A stretch of 6,645 nt of DNA, from contig CAJPTB010000109.1 of assembly GCA_905373325.1 (NCBI GenBank), forward strand, positions 1 to 6,645, read 5' to 3'. Below the pieces are notes generated by a model that had not been told where the DNA came from, made no database searches, and worked only from the letters and a program-made list of their open reading frames with translations. The stretch is from an uncultured Ancrocorticia sp. (GTDB taxonomy: Bacteria > Actinomycetota > Actinomycetes > Actinomycetales > Actinomycetaceae). The position numbers and the translations under genes were made by a program. Numbering within the stretch: the first letter of the stretch is position 1; the number at the start of each line of letters is the position of its first letter. Of this stretch, positions 4,782-6,645 are shown piece by piece.

Positions 4782-6308
4782 CTATATTGTTGACTTCTGT
4801 GTCTTGAGTTGGTTTTTCAGGACTTTTCCGTACTCTCCGCGCGGCAGCCCGTCGCGGAACTCGATGACGGAGGGGATTTTGAAGAACGACAGACGCAACG
4901 AGAGGAAGTCCTGCACGTCCTCGGCGGTCAGCGGACGCCCCGGCTTGGGGACGACGACCGCTTTGACGGCCTCGTCCCTGATGGAATCGGAGATGCCCAG
5001 CACCGCGACGTCGGCGACGTCGGGATGCTCGAGAATGGCGACCTCCACCTCGCAGGCCGAAATGTTCTCGCCCGCACGCTTGACGATGTCACCCATGCGG
5101 TCGACGAAGTAGAGCCAGCCCTCGGCGTCGGCGTACCCGCAGTCACCCGTGCGAAACCAGCCATCGTCGGTGAATGCAGCGCGCGTGGCCTCCTCGTTTC
5201 GCCAGTATCCGGCCATGAGGGAGACGCCGGCCTGCCCGCGCACCTGTATCTCCCCGCGCTCGCCGGGCGGCAGCGCGGAACCGTTTTCTCCGGCGATCCT
5301 GACGTCGTAGCCCGGACCGGCCAAACCGATGGACGGCCACTTGGACCGCCCGTCGGGAAGGTCGGTGACGACGCCGACGAGGGTTTCGGACGAGCCGTAG
5401 TTGTTGAGCAGCCGCACCCCGTAGCGTTTCTCAAATGCCTCCTTGGTCCCTTTGGGAAGGGGAAGGAAATAGTGGACGGCCCTCACGCTGTGGTCGCGTT
5501 CGCCCGAAGCGACAGGCTGGGCCATGAGCGTTTTGACGATCATCGCCATCGCCTGAATCACGCTCGCCCTGTGCCTGCGCACCTGCGACCACATCCTGCT
5601 CGCCGAGTATCGGCGCACGAGGACGAGGGCGGCCCCGGTGTAAACGACGGGCATGAGGGCCGAGAGCTGGAGGTTGACGTGCGTGACGGACATCGTCGTC
5701 AAACACCTGTCGGCTTCGCTGAGCGACAGCTCCCAAGCGACGTACTTTCCCGAGAACACCGCGTTGGCATGCGTGAACATCACCCCCTTGGGGCGCGACG
5801 TCGTGCCCGAGGTGTACATGATCTCCAATAGGTCGCCCGGCCTGACCTCGGGCCTCGGAGGGGGCGTCCCCGCCCGATCGGCTTTCATCGCCTCGTAGCT
5901 TCCGTCGTCGAGGCAGACGACGGCGACGCCCTCCAGGCACCCGGAGTCCTCGGGAAACTCGCTGACGAGCAAGCGGATGCCGCACTCCTCGACGACGAGG
6001 GCGCATTCGGCCGCCGTGCTTGCAGGGCCGATAGGCACAATGACGGCGCCGATCGCGGCCAACGCAAGGAAGCACTCGACGAACTCGGGCCGATTGCACA
6101 TGTGCAGGCCGACCCGGTCGCCTGCCTCGACGCCGAGAGAGGCGAACATCGAGGCGGCAGCCTTCATCTCACGGTCCATGCGAGCGTACGTGTATCGCTC
6201 AACCTTGGACGTGTCCGGGTCCTCGTGGACGAGGAACTCCCGGTCGGCCCAAAGCGCCGCCCTCTCCTCCCAGAGGTCGCGCACACTGGGGTATTCTGGC
6301 GTATTCAT
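4782..6308 (-). CDS. CaiC-like acyl-CoA ligase (AMP-forming)
   Basis: This is a 508-residue adenylate-forming enzyme that converts a carboxylic acid, ATP and CoA into acyl-CoA. All key motifs are present: phosphate loop YTSGTTSRPKGV (165-176), YGSSET (304-309), GWFRTGD (383-389, with the ribose-binding Asp), FVDRMGDIVKRAGENISACEVE (401-422), and the catalytic lysine in LPRGEYGKVLK (K495). Length and the segment DSIRDEAVKAVVV closely match E. coli CaiC, the carnitine/crotonobetaine-CoA ligase (517 residues, DSIRDEAIKAFVV). That makes CaiC-like the best subfamily label, but substrate cannot be read from sequence, and bile-acid or other carboxylate ligases share these motifs. The ATG 6308 follows AGGGTGAG. 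It is the middle gene of the operon, 45 nt after the CoA-transferase gene, with a hairpin in the gap. It appears intact. Confidence 0.93.
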   Translation of the reverse strand: MNTPEYPSVRDLWEERAALWADREFLVHEDPDTSKVERYTYARMDREMKAAASMFASLGVEAGDRVGLHMCNRPEFVECFLALAAIGAVIVPIGPASTAAECALVVEECGIRLLVSEFPEDSGCLEGVAVVCLDDGSYEAMKADRAGTPPPRPEVRPGDLLEIMYTSGTTSRPKGVMFTHANAVFSGKYVAWELSLSEADRCLTTMSVTHVNLQLSALMPVVYTGAALVLVRRYSASRMWSQVRRHRASVIQAMAMIVKTLMAQPVASGERDHSVRAVHYFLPLPKGTKEAFEKRYGVRLLNNYGSSETLVGVVTDLPDGRSKWPSIGLAGPGYDVRIAGENGSALPPGERGEIQVRGQAGVSLMAGYWRNEEATRAAFTDDGWFRTGDCGYADAEGWLYFVDRMGDIVKRAGENISACEVEVAILEHPDVADVAVLGISDSIRDEAVKAVVVPKPGRPLTAEDVQDFLSLRLSFFKIPSVIEFRDGLPRGEYGKVLKNQLKTQKSTI

Positions 6309-6325
6309 CTCACCCTAGCGGCCTT

Positions 6326-6347
6326 GGCGGGCGCCGAAGCGCCCGCC
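6326..6347 (-). other. UUCG-capped hairpin between CoA-transferase and ligase genes
   Basis: On the minus-strand RNA, GGCGGGCGC and GCGCCCGCC form a perfect 9-bp all-GC stem closed by C(UUCG)G, an exceptionally stable tetraloop. It lies 6 nt after the CoA-transferase stop and about 17 nt before the ligase start. There is no following U-tract, so full termination is unlikely; processing, 3'-end protection or tuning of ligase expression is more plausible. Confidence 0.6.
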
Positions 6348-6353
6348 CTCGCC

Positions 6354-6645
6354 TCAGTCTCCAAACCTGACGGCGCCCGATTCCTCGAACCGCTCCAGGT
6401 CCTCCGGCGTGAACCCCGCCCGGGTCAGCACGTCGCGGGTGTCGTAGCCGAGAGGCGGCATCGGACGCCAGAAGCCCCCGGGGTTGTTTGCGAACTTCGG
6501 GAACGTGTTGAGCCCCTTGACGGGCGCGCCCTCGGCGTTCTCCCACTCGATGAAGCACTCGCGCCGGGCCACATGGTCCTCAGCCACGATGTCCTCAAAC
6601 TCGTTGACCACTTGGGCGGCGATTCGATGCTCCACAAAGTCCTTT
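6354..6645 (-). CDS. CaiB/BaiF-type class III CoA-transferase, C-terminal part (runs off window)
   Basis: Family III CoA-transferases move CoA between carboxylic acids through an aspartyl-CoA intermediate. Only about the last 96 codons are here; the catalytic Asp lies outside. The visible tail has the family's C-terminal layout: EFEDIVAEDHVARRECFIEW (a new-substrate segment before the small domain), GLNTFPKFANNPGG, then PLGYDTRDVLTRAGFTPEDLERFEESGAVR, which is the closing 'G.dt..vL...G...e.i..l...gvv' pattern of CaiB/BaiF proteins. The frame is open to the right edge (KDFVEHRIAAQ...). A GTG at 6635 is internal, not a start. It ends at TGA 6356-6354. It is the first visible gene of the operon with the ligase and hydratase, where cotranscription with a ligase matches the CaiB/CaiC pairing. 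Family fairly sure, substrate unknown. Confidence 0.85.
   Translation of the reverse strand, partial: KDFVEHRIAAQVVNEFEDIVAEDHVARRECFIEWENAEGAPVKGLNTFPKFANNPGGFWRPMPPLGYDTRDVLTRAGFTPEDLERFEESGAVRFGD

Noticed and set aside
3924..5831. Two long plus-strand open frames (3924-4793 and 4809-5831) antisense to the hydratase and ligase
   Set aside because: Both mirror genes with complete catalytic motifs; there is no independent ribosome-binding site or family resemblance.

Overview
The window reads as part of the chromosome of a GC-rich anaerobe. Third codon positions are mostly G or C, and the genes are carnitine-type (Cai/Fix) acyl-CoA genes of the kind seen in several divergent copies in gut Coriobacteriia (Eggerthellaceae such as Eggerthella, Slackia or Gordonibacter). 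That placement is an inference from gene content and composition; there is no rRNA or marker gene here.

Layout. Positions 1-1793 (minus strand) hold a fixA-fixB-fixC electron-transfer block, with fixC running off the left edge. Positions 1794-2170 are a divergent control region with several palindromes. A TetR-family regulator gene (2171-2806, plus strand) follows. It converges on a metallo-beta-lactamase-fold hydrolase gene (2911-3543, minus). Positions 3544-3893 carry no gene but hold a five-unit 20-bp tandem repeat, a duplicated GC-rich element and a long hairpin. From 6645 down to 3894 (minus strand) runs an apparent operon: the 3' end of a CaiB/BaiF-type CoA-transferase gene, a CaiC-type acyl-CoA ligase gene and a double-hotdog MaoC-type enoyl-CoA hydratase gene.

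How the parts may work together (inference). The ligase and the CoA-transferase would load a carboxylic acid onto CoA. The hydratase would add or remove water across the alpha-beta double bond. FixABC(X) would deliver electrons to an acyl-CoA dehydrogenase/reductase that is not in this window. The scheme resembles carnitine/crotonobetaine reduction in enterobacteria, but a MaoC-fold hydratase stands where CaiD (crotonase fold) would be, so the substrate may differ.

The most notable sequence observation is that fixA and fixB are joined out of frame near position 1140. The C-terminal part of FixA and roughly the first 45 residues of FixB are missing, as expected from an internal deletion or an assembly error. 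A second observation is that a 17-bp palindrome of the form GCGTT-N7-AACGC in the fixA/tetR control region has the same geometry as the units of the tandem repeat upstream of the hydrolase gene.
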